Assembly (NCBI RefSeq): GCF_000373585.1 | Contig: NZ_KB891886.1 | Coordinates: forward strand, 1 to 63,095 | DNA from: Streptomyces sp. MspMP-M5 | GTDB lineage: Bacteria > Actinomycetota > Actinomycetes > Streptomycetales > Streptomycetaceae | DNA length: 63,095 nt | Reading direction: 5' to 3' | Part shown: one piece after another, positions 54,006-62,837 of the stretch | How positions within the stretch are numbered: the stretch's first letter is position 1 | Layout: each line of letters starts with the position of its first letter | Translations under genes and position numbers: made by a program | The notes under the pieces: generated by a model | The model's database searches: none | The model's input: only the letters and a program-made list of their open reading frames with translations | What the model was told of the DNA's origin: nothing

Positions 54006-55478
54006 GTGTCGTCGGTGTCGTCAATGTCCTCGGTCTCCTCGGCGTCCGCTGTGCCGTCTGCCGCGTCGGTGCCCCCCGGGGCGCCCCGCGGCCCCGGCGA
54101 GCCGTCCGCCGCGCGCCGGCGCACCGCGTGGGCCGAGGGCGTGGACCGGCTGCGGGCGGCCGCGACGACCGAGCCGGGGCGGCTGCGCGCCCTCGGGGCG
54201 GTGCTGGCGCTGCTGGTCGTGGTGTTCGGGGCGGCCACCGCCTGGCAGGTGACGGACCGGTCGCGGGCCGCCGCCGACGTGGTGCTGCGCAGTCAGCCGC
54301 TGACCGCGGACGCGGCGAGCATCTACCGCTCGCTGGCGGACGCCGACACCACGGCCGCCGGCGGGTTCCTGGCGGGCGGCACGGAGTCCCCGGCGACCCG
54401 GACGCGCTACGAGCAGGACCTGGCGACCGCGTCGCGGCTGCTGGTGAAGGCGGCGGCGCAGGCGCGGGTGCCGGGCCCGGAGCACGGGGCGGCGGATCCG
54501 GCCGGGGCGCAGATCGCCCGGCTGAACACCCTGTTGCCGCGGTACACCGGGCTGATCGAGACGGCCCGCACCAACAACCGGCAGGGGCTGCCCCTGGGCG
54601 GCGCCTATCTGCGGTACGCCAACGAGCGGATGCGGACGGAACTCCTCCCGGCGGCCCGGGCGTTGTACGACGCGGAGCGGCAGCGGCTCGCGGCCGACCT
54701 GCGGCGGGCCACCGCGCGGCCGTGGTGGGCGCTGGCCGCGGCGGTGCCGGCGCTGGCCGCCCTGGTGTGGGCGCAGCGCCGCGACCACCGCCGCACCAAC
54801 CGGGTGTTCAACCGCGGTCTGCTGGCGGCGACGGCGGCCTCGGTGGCGGTGCTGCTGTGGCTGGTGGCGGCGCATGTCGTGGCGCGGGCCGGGCTGACCG
54901 ACGCATATGCGCACGGCGCCCGGTCGCTGCAGGTGCTCAACACCGCCCGGATCGACGCCTTGCGGGCGCGGGCGGACGAGAATCTGACGCTGGTGGCGCG
55001 CGGCGCGGTGCTGACCGCCGACCAGAAGGACTTCTACGAGGTCGACTTCCAGGCGAAGATGGGGCGGCTGGCGGGCCCGGCGGACGGTCCGGGCCCGGTG
55101 GGCGGCGCGGGGGAGCTGGGGCGGGCGCTGGTGCTGGCGTGCGACGAGACGGGGCGGCGGCCGGTGCGGGGCGCGGTGGCGGCCCTGGGGCAGTGGCGGG
55201 TCCGGCACGCCGCGGCGCGGGCGGCGGACGACCGGGGCGACTACCACCGGGCGCTGGCGCAGGTGATCGGCGGGGAGGGGTCGACGGGCGCGTCGTTCGA
55301 CCGGGTCGACACCGGGCTGGGGCGGGCGCTCGTCCATGAGCAGGCGCGGTTCCGGTCGGCGGCGGAGCGCGGGCGGGCGGCGTTCGGCCTGCTGGCCGCG
55401 GGCGCCGGGGTGTTGGCCGTCGTGGCCGCGGGCGCGGCGGTGCTGGGGATCGGGCGCAGGCTGTCGGAGTACCGGTGA
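54006..55478 (+). CDS. Four-helix membrane sensor, GlnX-like
   Basis: This 490-residue protein has a Ser/Ala/Pro-rich cytoplasmic start, then a helix (LGAVLALLVVVFGAATAWQV), an outer helical domain of about 150 residues, two adjacent helices near 230-290, a second outer domain of about 170 residues, and a last helix near the C-terminus. This is the layout of mycobacterial GlnX, which works with GlnH and PknG. The start is uncertain. I chose the GTG at 54006 behind AGGGGGTGG; the frame is open back to 53823. It overlaps or abuts the GlnH-like gene and begins the operon. Confidence 0.78.
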   Translation: MSSVSSMSSVSSASAVPSAASVPPGAPRGPGEPSAARRRTAWAEGVDRLRAAATTEPGRLRALGAVLALLVVVFGAATAWQVTDRSRAAADVVLRSQPLTADAASIYRSLADADTTAAGGFLAGGTESPATRTRYEQDLATASRLLVKAAAQARVPGPEHGAADPAGAQIARLNTLLPRYTGLIETARTNNRQGLPLGGAYLRYANERMRTELLPAARALYDAERQRLAADLRRATARPWWALAAAVPALAALVWAQRRDHRRTNRVFNRGLLAATAASVAVLLWLVAAHVVARAGLTDAYAHGARSLQVLNTARIDALRARADENLTLVARGAVLTADQKDFYEVDFQAKMGRLAGPADGPGPVGGAGELGRALVLACDETGRRPVRGAVAALGQWRVRHAAARAADDRGDYHRALAQVIGGEGSTGASFDRVDTGLGRALVHEQARFRSAAERGRAAFGLLAAGAGVLAVVAAGAAVLGIGRRLSEYR

Positions 55479-55492
55479 GGAGGTCAGGGGAG

Positions 55493-56500
55493 ATGGGGAA
55501 GCGCGGGCGGGGGCTGCGGAATCTGCGGGCCGTCCTGGCGCCGGTCGTGGCGGGCATGGCCGTGATGGCGGCGACCGCGACGGTGCTGGTGCCCGCGCTG
55601 GGCCATGGGGCGCACCCGGGGCCCCCGGGCCCGGTGGCGACGCACCGCGCGTACGGGCCGGGGACTCCGCACGCGACGCCGGCCGCGGCGCGGTGCACGC
55701 CGGGCACCGCGGCGCAGAGCCTGCGGCCCTCGCCCGACGACGGTCCGGCGGTGGAGCGGATCAAGCAGAAGGGCCAACTGGTCGTCGGGGTGGACCAGAA
55801 CACCTACCGGTGGGGGTACCGCGACCGGGACACCGGGCGGCTGGAGGGCTTCGACATCGACCTGGCGCGGGCGATCGCCCGGGACATCCTGGGGCCGGAC
55901 GCCAAGGTCGTCTTCCAGGCGGTGCCGACGAACCAGCGGATTCCGGCGGTGCGGCAGCGCACGGTGGACATGGTGGTGCGGACGATGACGATCAACTGTG
56001 CGCGCAAGGAGCAGGTGGCGTTCTCCACGGCGTACTTCCAGGCGGGGCAGCAGGTGCTGGCGCCGAAGGAGTCGCCGATCACGGCGTTCGACGACTCGCT
56101 GCGCGGCCGGCGGGTGTGCACCGCGGCGGGTTCGACGGGCGAGGCGGAGCTGGCGCGGCGCGATCACGGCGCGCGGGTGCTGACCGCGCCCAACCAGCTG
56201 GACTGCCTGGTGCGGCTCCAGTTGGGCGAGGCGGACGCGGTGGTCACCGACAGTGCGCTGGCGGCGGCGCAGGCGGCGCAGGACCCGACGGTGGAGCTGA
56301 AGGGGCGGCCGTTCACCGACGAGTCGTACGGGGTGGCGATGAACAAGGACGACCCGGATCTGGTGCGCCGGGTCAACAAGGTCCTGGACGACTACCGCGG
56401 CGGCGGGGACGGCAGCCCCTGGATGCGGGCGTACCGGAAGTGGTTGCAGGCCGATCTGCCCGGCATATCGGGGCCGCCCGCGCCGGAGTACGGCGACTGA
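55493..56500 (+). CDS. Glutamate/aspartate-type periplasmic binding protein, GlnH-like
   Basis: This 335-residue family 3 solute-binding protein should bind an amino acid outside the membrane and report to the GlnX-like sensor. An N-terminal helix (about residues 15-36) is a signal or anchor. The binding domain starts near IKQKGQLVVGVDQNTYRWG, with GFDIDLARAIARDILG and NCARKEQVAFST. I see no lipobox Cys, unlike mycobacterial GlnH. The ATG at 55493 follows GAGGAGG; a GTG at 55475 would overlap the previous stop. No ABC permease or ATPase is adjacent, so it is a sensor subunit rather than an importer part. Confidence 0.88.
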   Translation: MGKRGRGLRNLRAVLAPVVAGMAVMAATATVLVPALGHGAHPGPPGPVATHRAYGPGTPHATPAAARCTPGTAAQSLRPSPDDGPAVERIKQKGQLVVGVDQNTYRWGYRDRDTGRLEGFDIDLARAIARDILGPDAKVVFQAVPTNQRIPAVRQRTVDMVVRTMTINCARKEQVAFSTAYFQAGQQVLAPKESPITAFDDSLRGRRVCTAAGSTGEAELARRDHGARVLTAPNQLDCLVRLQLGEADAVVTDSALAAAQAAQDPTVELKGRPFTDESYGVAMNKDDPDLVRRVNKVLDDYRGGGDGSPWMRAYRKWLQADLPGISGPPAPEYGD

Positions 56501-56651
56501 GGGCGGCGGGTCCGCGGGCGGGTGCGCCACGGGGCGCCGGATGGGTCCACTATGGAGGGGCTGGAGCGGGGACGAGGGAGCCGAAAGACCCGGCGGGCGA
56601 CGCCGGGCGCACCAACCGCCGTGCAGGGTACGCGTATTGGAGAGGTGATCG

Positions 56652-57947
56652 ATGGGGGTCCCTGGACCCTTCCCCGGCTCGGCGGGAAGGCCCGATGCCC
56701 CGGCTGTGGACCGGGAGGAGGTGGACCGCGCGCTGGCGCGGCTCGGCGCGGAGTACGAGGCGATCGAGACGTCGCTGCTGGCGTTGCAGGACCACGCCGG
56801 CCGCCGGCTTCTGGAGGGCGCCGAGCTGTCGGGCGTCAGCAAGGAGCGGTGGGCCGAGACGGAGCGGTCCCTCGGGGTGCTGTGGTCGCTGTTCGACGCC
56901 TATACGGAAGTGCTGGCGGCCGCCCGGGAGTTGCGGGCGCGGCGCCGCTGGCCGTCCGCCGAGGAGCTGGCGGAGCTGTCCGAGCTGCTGCACGGCGCCG
57001 AGGTGACGGTCCCGGCCGCGGCGGGCGGCGCCGGGGAGCGGATCGGGCTGGCGGAGCTGGTGGACCGGCTGAACGGGCTGTACGCGCGGTCGCTGGACGT
57101 CATCGTGGCGGCGGACGCGGTGTGGTCGGCGCTGCCGGCCCGGATAGACCTGCTGGCCGAGGAGTTGCGGCGGACGCGCTCGCTGGCGCATTCGGTGGGG
57201 GTGCGTCCGGGGGAGCATCCGGCCGGTGACGATCTGGAGCGGATCACCGAGGAGCTGACGCGGCTGCGGGCCCTGGTGATCGCCGATCCGCTGGCGTTCT
57301 GGGTGCCGTCGGGGGCGGGCAGCGCGGCGCCGGGCGGGGGCCGGCCGGACACCGCCCGCTACGACCGGGCGGCGCGGGCGCTGGAGGACATCCGGCGCGA
57401 GGTGGCGGCGGTGCTGGACGTGCGGCAGGACGCGGAGCGGCGGCTGATGCTGCTGCGCGACGTGCTGTCGCGGGCGGACCGGACGCTGACCGAGGCGCGG
57501 CAGGCGCGGGGCGAGGTGCTGGCGAAGATCGCCGCGTCGGAGGTGCCGGCGGTCAGCGGCCCGTCGACGGTGCTGCACGAGCAGTTGGCGGCGGCCGCGG
57601 AGTACCGCCGCCGGTCGCAGTGGCACCGCTTGTCGCCGCTGCTGGACAGCCTGGAGGAGCGGGCGGAGGACGAACTCCGGCGGGCCCGGGAGTCGTTGAC
57701 GGCGGTGACCGCGCCGCTGGCGGTCCGGGCCGAGCTGCGCGGGCGGCTGGACGCGTACCGGGCGCGGGTGGCGCGGCACGGCCTGGCGGCCGATCCGATG
57801 CTGATGGAGCGCTATGACGTGGCGCGCCGGATGCTGTGGAGCGCGCCGTGCGATCTGCGGGCGGCGGAGCAGGCGGTGTGGCGCTATCAGGAGGCGGCGG
57901 CGGAGGCGATGGTTCCGGAGCCGCGGGACGGCAGGGCGGAGCCGTGA
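56652..57947 (+). CDS. Helical coiled-coil protein of the PknG operon
   Basis: This 431-residue soluble protein is almost entirely helical, with long Glu/Arg/Ala/Leu heptads (for example residues 20-55 and 225-300) and no signal peptide or enzyme motif. The ATG follows GGAGAGG. Its stop codon overlaps the kinase start as GTGA, so translation is coupled, which suggests that it is a partner or scaffold of the kinase. I do not know a characterised family. A 151-base gap after the GlnH-like gene may hold an internal promoter. Confidence 0.78.
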   Translation: MGVPGPFPGSAGRPDAPAVDREEVDRALARLGAEYEAIETSLLALQDHAGRRLLEGAELSGVSKERWAETERSLGVLWSLFDAYTEVLAAARELRARRRWPSAEELAELSELLHGAEVTVPAAAGGAGERIGLAELVDRLNGLYARSLDVIVAADAVWSALPARIDLLAEELRRTRSLAHSVGVRPGEHPAGDDLERITEELTRLRALVIADPLAFWVPSGAGSAAPGGGRPDTARYDRAARALEDIRREVAAVLDVRQDAERRLMLLRDVLSRADRTLTEARQARGEVLAKIAASEVPAVSGPSTVLHEQLAAAAEYRRRSQWHRLSPLLDSLEERAEDELRRARESLTAVTAPLAVRAELRGRLDAYRARVARHGLAADPMLMERYDVARRMLWSAPCDLRAAEQAVWRYQEAAAEAMVPEPRDGRAEP

Positions 57948-60472
57948 CGGAGCGGGACGGGGGCCGGTGCCAGCGCCGGGAGTGCACCGGGCGCTACGAG
58001 GACGTCGGCGACGGGGAGTTGTACTGCGAGGTGTGCGGGCTGGCGCCGGTGGTGTCGGCCGAGGGGCTGCTGTCGGCGACCGTGACGGTGCTGACGCAGC
58101 GGGTGGACGCGGGCGGTGCGACGGTCGCGGCGCCGCCGCCGTCCGGTGCCCGCAAGCTGCGGACGGCCGGGACGCACGTCCCGGGGCAGCGGGCGGGCGG
58201 CGGGTCCGGGAGCGGTCCGGGCGGCCGGACGCCGCCGGTGGTGCGCGGCAGCGGCCGGGGAGCCGGCGGCCCGGCCTCGGGGCCCGGGGGTGGTTCCGGT
58301 GCGTCGCGGGGGCGGCTGGGTGCCGGGCTGGTGACGGTGCCGCAGGTGCCGGTGCGCGATCCGCGGTCGGCGGTGCTGGCGCATCCGGAGGTGCCGGAGC
58401 GGAAGCGGTTCTGCAGCCGGGGCGAGTGCGGGGCGCCGGTGGGGCGGGGCCGGGACGGCCGGCCGGGCCCGGCGGAGGGCTTCTGCACCAAGTGCGGCCA
58501 TCCGTACAGCTTCGTACCGAAGTTGCGGGCCGGGGAGCTGGTGCACGGCCAGTACGAGGTCGCGGGGTGCCTGGCGCACGGCGGGCTGGGCTGGATCTAT
58601 CTGGCGCGGGACCGGGCGGTCGACGACCGGTGGGTGGTGCTCAAGGGCCTGCTGGACACCGGCGACGAGGAGGCGCTGGCGGCGGCGGTGTCCGAGCGGC
58701 GGTTCCTCGCCGCGATCGAGCACCCCAACATCGTGCGGATCTACAACTTCGTCGAGCACCTGGACGAGGCGACCGGCAGCCGGGACGGCTACATCGTCAT
58801 GGAGTACGTCGACGGCACCTCGCTGAAGGACCTCGCCAACGAGCGGCGCACGCCCCAGGGGCGGCGCGATCCGATGCCGGTGGAGCAGGCGTGCGCGTAC
58901 GGCATCGAGGCGCTGGAGGCGCTCGGCCATCTGCACGGCCGGCGGTTGCTGTACTGCGACTTCAAGGTCGACAACGCCCTCCAGCAGCACGACCGGCTCA
59001 AGCTGATCGACCTGGGCGCGGTACGGCGCATGGACGACCACGAGAGCCCCCTCTACGGCACGATCGGCTACCAGGCGCCCGAGGTCGGCGAGGTGGGCCC
59101 GTCGGTCGCCTCCGACCTCTACACCGTCGCCCGCACCCTCGCCGTCCTCACCTTCGACTTCCAGGGCTTCACCAACGTCTTCGCGGACTGCCTGCCGGAT
59201 CCGGAGCACATCGAGGTGTTCCGCGCCTACGAGTCCTTCTACCGGCTGCTGGTGCGGGCCACCGATCCGGATCCGGGCCGGCGCTTCGGGTCGGCGGAGG
59301 AGATGGCCGAGCAGCTGACGGGGGTGCTGCGGGAGGTGGCGGCGCTCCGTACGGGCGAGCCGCGGCCGGCGCACTCCACCTTGTTCGGGCCCGAACTGCG
59401 GGTCGTGGGCACGGAGTTGCTGGGGCCGCCGGCCGGGGACAGTTCACTGCTGGGCGGGCGGCGCGCCGGGCGGGCGGCGGCACCGGGCCCGGTGCGGGCG
59501 GACGGCGGGCCGGAGCTGCGGCCCCTGGACGTGGCGGCGGCGGCGCTGGCGCTGCCGGTGCCGCGGGCGGACCCCGGCGACCCCAACGCCGGGTTCCTGG
59601 CCGGTCTGCACGCCGCGACGCCGGCGGAGCTGCTGGCCGCCCTGCGCGCGGCGCCCGCCGACTCGCCGGAGCTGCGGCTGCGGACCCTGCGCGCCCAACT
59701 GGAGCTGGGCGAGAGCGCGGCCGCCTTCGAGGGCGGCGGGGCGGTGGCGGACGCGGCCGCGGACGACTGGCGGGTGGTCTGGCACCGCGGGCTGGCGGCG
59801 CTGGCGACGGGCGACCGGGAGGGCGCCGCGCTGGCCTTCGACGCGGTCTACGACGCCTTCCCCGGCGAGCCGGCGCCGAAGCTGGCGCTGGGCATCAGCG
59901 CCGAACTCCTCGGCCAGTGGGAGAACGCCGCGGAGTACTACCGCCTCGTCTGGGCGACCGACCGCGGGTATGTGAGCGCCGCGTTCGGGCTGGCCCGGGT
60001 GCGGCTGGCGGCCGGCGACCGGGCGGGCGCGGTGGCGGCGCTGGAATCCGTACCGGAGGCGTCGATCCACCACACCGCGGCCCGGATCGCGGCGGTCCGG
60101 GCCCGGCTGCGGCAGCGCTCGCCCCGGGAGCCGCTGCTGCCGGATCTGCGGGCCGCCGCCCAACAGGTCGAGGCGCTGGCCGACTTCGGCCTGGACGACC
60201 GGCGGCGGGAGCTCCTGGTGACCGAAGTACTGGGCAGTGCCCTGGACTGGGTACTCTCCGGGAGCCACGGCGACGGGCCCGGGGCGCCGGGCGGCGGGGA
60301 GCCGGCCGGTGCGGCGGGGCCGACGCTGCTCGGCAGTCCGCTGGACGAGCGCGGGCTGCGGTTCGGGCTGGAGCGCTCGTACCGCCTGCTGGCGCGGCTC
60401 GCGCAGCGTGGCGAGGAAAGGATCGAGCTGGTGGAGCGGGCCAACCGCCTCCGCCCCCGGACATGGGTGTGA
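57944..60472 (+). CDS. pknG: PknG-like serine/threonine protein kinase
   Basis: This 842-residue soluble kinase has the PknG layout. It begins with a zinc-ribbon-like motif (CQRREC then CEVC), followed by a Gly/Pro-rich linker. A rubredoxin-like domain comes next (CSRGEC then CTKC), and the kinase domain after that has the Gly-rich loop AHGGLGWIYLARD and the Lys of VVLKGL. The catalytic loop is CDFKVDN without the HRD Arg, and the metal motif is DLG. C-terminal TPR repeats follow. In mycobacteria PknG phosphorylates GarA and adjusts glutamate metabolism. The GTG overlaps the previous stop. Confidence 0.94.
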   Translation: MTERDGGRCQRRECTGRYEDVGDGELYCEVCGLAPVVSAEGLLSATVTVLTQRVDAGGATVAAPPPSGARKLRTAGTHVPGQRAGGGSGSGPGGRTPPVVRGSGRGAGGPASGPGGGSGASRGRLGAGLVTVPQVPVRDPRSAVLAHPEVPERKRFCSRGECGAPVGRGRDGRPGPAEGFCTKCGHPYSFVPKLRAGELVHGQYEVAGCLAHGGLGWIYLARDRAVDDRWVVLKGLLDTGDEEALAAAVSERRFLAAIEHPNIVRIYNFVEHLDEATGSRDGYIVMEYVDGTSLKDLANERRTPQGRRDPMPVEQACAYGIEALEALGHLHGRRLLYCDFKVDNALQQHDRLKLIDLGAVRRMDDHESPLYGTIGYQAPEVGEVGPSVASDLYTVARTLAVLTFDFQGFTNVFADCLPDPEHIEVFRAYESFYRLLVRATDPDPGRRFGSAEEMAEQLTGVLREVAALRTGEPRPAHSTLFGPELRVVGTELLGPPAGDSSLLGGRRAGRAAAPGPVRADGGPELRPLDVAAAALALPVPRADPGDPNAGFLAGLHAATPAELLAALRAAPADSPELRLRTLRAQLELGESAAAFEGGGAVADAAADDWRVVWHRGLAALATGDREGAALAFDAVYDAFPGEPAPKLALGISAELLGQWENAAEYYRLVWATDRGYVSAAFGLARVRLAAGDRAGAVAALESVPEASIHHTAARIAAVRARLRQRSPREPLLPDLRAAAQQVEALADFGLDDRRRELLVTEVLGSALDWVLSGSHGDGPGAPGGGEPAGAAGPTLLGSPLDERGLRFGLERSYRLLARLAQRGEERIELVERANRLRPRTWV

Positions 60473-60482
60473 CATGGGTGTG
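60461..60482. repeat. 11-base tandem duplication at the kinase-phosphatase junction
   Basis: ACATGGGTGTG is present twice in tandem. The first copy encodes the kinase C-terminus (TWV and stop); the second supplies the phosphatase ATG (60474). A single copy would have given an overlapping start and stop. Confidence 0.85.
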
Positions 60483-61853
60483 ACTGGGCCGTCCCGCTGC
60501 CGGAACTGCGGTGAGCCGTTCGCCGCGCGGGACAACTACTGCGGGCGGTGCGGCGCCGATCCCCTGATGTCGGGCGGCCACGGCCTGCCCGCGGGACTCG
60601 GCGCGCCCCCGGCGGTGTACGGGGCGGGGCCGGCGGCGCAGCCGGGTCCGCCGCCGCCCGACCCCACGACCCGTCTCGCGTACGGGGACCACGGGGACGC
60701 GGCGGTGCCGTCGGCCGGTGCCGGCGGCCGGCCGGCCGACCCGCGGGTGGTCGGCTACGAGGCGGTGGCCGACGCCGCCGCGGGGGGCGGGGCGCGGCCC
60801 GAAGCGGACGCCCCGGCGGCCGCACCGGCCGGGGCCGCCGCCGGCTCGGAAGCGGAGCCCGCGGCGGGCACCCCGACGGACGCCGGGACGGCCGTCCCTC
60901 CGGGGCCGGCGGCGGACGCCGGGGAGCCGGGCGGAACGGTCTTCGACGCGCCCGCGGGGTCCGCCGCCGCCCCCGCCGCGACCGGAAGCGGAACCTCCCC
61001 GGACACCCCGGTGCGCCCCGAACGCGACCATCTGGAAGGAGAGTTGCCGGGCGTCGCCGCGGTCAGCGACGTCGGCCACCGGCACCACCGCAACGAGGAC
61101 TTCTTCGCGCTGGCCGGCACCGCGCTGCCGGACGGCTCGCCGGCGGTGATCGCGGTGGTCTGCGACGGGGTCTCCTCGGCCACCCGCCCCGACGACGCCT
61201 CCCGGATCGCCGCCGAACGGGCCGCCGGGGCACTGCGGATGGCGCTGCCGCGCGGCGCCCACCCGCAGCAGGCCATGCACGACGCGGTACTGGCGGCCTC
61301 GACGGCGGTCGACGCGCTGGCCGCCGACCCGTCGCTGGCGCACGACGAGTTCCGCCAGCAGAACGCCCCGGCCTGCACCTTCGTCGGCGCCCTGGTCGGC
61401 GGGGGGCTGCTGACGATCGGCTGGGTCGGCGACAGCCGGGCGTACTGGATCCCCGACGACCGCACCGCGCCACCGGTCCGGCTCACCGAGGACGACTCCT
61501 GGGCGGCCCAGATGGTCGCCAACAACCTGATGACGGAGGCCGAGGCCAACGCCGACGAGCGGGCGCACGCCATCACCGGCTGGCTCGGCGCGGACGCCTA
61601 CGAGGTCGAACCGCACATCGCGGCGTTCCGGCCGGACGGGCCGGGCACGGTGGTGGTGTGCACGGACGGGCTGTGGAACTACGCCGAGCGGGCCGAGGCG
61701 ATGGCCGCGGTGCTGCCGCCGGACGCGCCGGCCCGGCCGCTGGACGCCGCGCGGGTACTGGTCGACCACGCCCTGGCCGGCGGCGGCCACGACAACGTAA
61801 CGGTCGCGGTGGTGCGGTTCCCGGCACCCGCGCAGGGGGCAGGATCGGGCTGA
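60474..61853 (+). CDS. Zinc-ribbon PP2C-type protein phosphatase
   Basis: This 459-residue protein starts with a zinc ribbon (CRNC at 8-11, then CGRC near 24). An Ala/Pro/Gly-rich linker of about 150 residues follows, then a PP2C domain. The metal-binding motifs are VSDVGHRHHRNEDFF, VCDGVSS, GWVGDSRAYWI and GHDNVTVAVV. It should remove phosphate from the substrates of the neighbouring kinase or from the kinase itself. The ATG at 60474 is the second of two duplicated ATGGGTGTG copies. No Shine-Dalgarno is visible, so translation probably depends on re-initiation after the kinase stop. Confidence 0.92.
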   Translation: MGVTGPSRCRNCGEPFAARDNYCGRCGADPLMSGGHGLPAGLGAPPAVYGAGPAAQPGPPPPDPTTRLAYGDHGDAAVPSAGAGGRPADPRVVGYEAVADAAAGGGARPEADAPAAAPAGAAAGSEAEPAAGTPTDAGTAVPPGPAADAGEPGGTVFDAPAGSAAAPAATGSGTSPDTPVRPERDHLEGELPGVAAVSDVGHRHHRNEDFFALAGTALPDGSPAVIAVVCDGVSSATRPDDASRIAAERAAGALRMALPRGAHPQQAMHDAVLAASTAVDALAADPSLAHDEFRQQNAPACTFVGALVGGGLLTIGWVGDSRAYWIPDDRTAPPVRLTEDDSWAAQMVANNLMTEAEANADERAHAITGWLGADAYEVEPHIAAFRPDGPGTVVVCTDGLWNYAERAEAMAAVLPPDAPARPLDAARVLVDHALAGGGHDNVTVAVVRFPAPAQGAGSG

Positions 61854-61950
61854 GCCCGCAACCGCACCGCCGGACCCGGCCACCACTCGACGGGCCGTCC
61901 GACCCGCCGGTGGACCGGCCGGCGACGGCCGCAAGGAGCGGACGTAACCC

Positions 61951-62793
61951 ATGGCCAACCTCGCCAAGTCGCGGGTGCCGCGCTTCACCGCCGAGGTGCA
62001 CCACAACCCCTTCCTCCCCGAGGGCGGGCGCGGGCTGCACGCCGTCGTCACCGTCACCGCGACCGGGGGCGGTTCGACCGGCGGGCGGCCGGTGCCCGGG
62101 CCGCGGCCGGAGGGGAGCGTTCCGGCGGCCGGCGCCGCGGCCCCCGGCCCGGAGGCCGGCGTCGTACTGCGGGTGCGGACGCCGCTGGGCGCCGAGGTCG
62201 GGTTCCTGCGCCAAGTGGCGCCCACCGCCGAGGACCTGACCGGGCACCGAAGAGCGTCGGGGCCGCGCTCGGGCGACTACCCGACCGGCCCCTGGGGCGA
62301 CGAGTCCCGCGACTACCACCTCTTCCTCCGCGTCCCGGACCCCGGACTCGGCCGGGAGATGCTGGCCGCCCGGCTCTCGGTGCTGCTGCCGGCGCCCGAC
62401 GGGACCGCGCCCCGGGTCGTCGCGCAGGGTCTCGTCCGCGCCGTGTGGACGGACGATCCGGCCGCCGTCATACGGATCGACCCACACGTGGCGCACCACA
62501 CAGGACGGTCCGAACTGGCCCAGGTCATCCAGCGGGGACTGGATGCGGCGAAGTGGGGAGATGCCGCCCGCGCGGTGTCCGAACTGCGGCGCGCGACGGG
62601 GCTCGCCGCCGGCCTGGGAAGCGGGGACACTGCGAAACTCCTTGCGAAGGTGGTGGGCGACGCCGAACCCGCGACCGGTACTGTGCGACAGGCGGCGAAG
62701 GCGGCCGAGGCCGGACGGGAGAGCTCCCGGACGGCGCCCGGCCCCCGCACGACGCCCGGAGAAACCGCAATGAACGAGCACGTTCAGAACTGA
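61951..62793 (+). CDS. VWA-family protein lacking the VWA domain
   Basis: This 280-residue protein has an N-terminal beta segment (MANLAKSRVPRFTAEVHHN, then AVVTVTATGGG). A Pro/Gly/Ala-rich joint follows at about 47-70, then a beta domain (VVLRVRTPLGAEVGFLRQVA, GDYPTGPWGDESRDYHLF) and a helical tail (ELAQVIQRGLDAAKWGD). From memory, homologues beside such kinases have about 420-430 residues, with a von Willebrand A domain (DCSGS metal site) between the two parts. Here that domain is missing and the frame is kept. The ATG at 61951 follows AAGGAG. It is the sixth gene of the signalling operon. Confidence 0.8.
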   Translation: MANLAKSRVPRFTAEVHHNPFLPEGGRGLHAVVTVTATGGGSTGGRPVPGPRPEGSVPAAGAAAPGPEAGVVLRVRTPLGAEVGFLRQVAPTAEDLTGHRRASGPRSGDYPTGPWGDESRDYHLFLRVPDPGLGREMLAARLSVLLPAPDGTAPRVVAQGLVRAVWTDDPAAVIRIDPHVAHHTGRSELAQVIQRGLDAAKWGDAARAVSELRRATGLAAGLGSGDTAKLLAKVVGDAEPATGTVRQAAKAAEAGRESSRTAPGPRTTPGETAMNEHVQN

Positions 62794-62837
62794 TCAGTAC
62801 CACCCGGAAGTAACGGTACGGAGGGGGAAGAACCGAC

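Noticed and set aside
55493..56500. GlnH-like protein as part of an amino-acid ABC importer
   Set aside because: No permease or ATPase gene is adjacent; the neighbours are a membrane sensor and a kinase, so a sensory role fits better.
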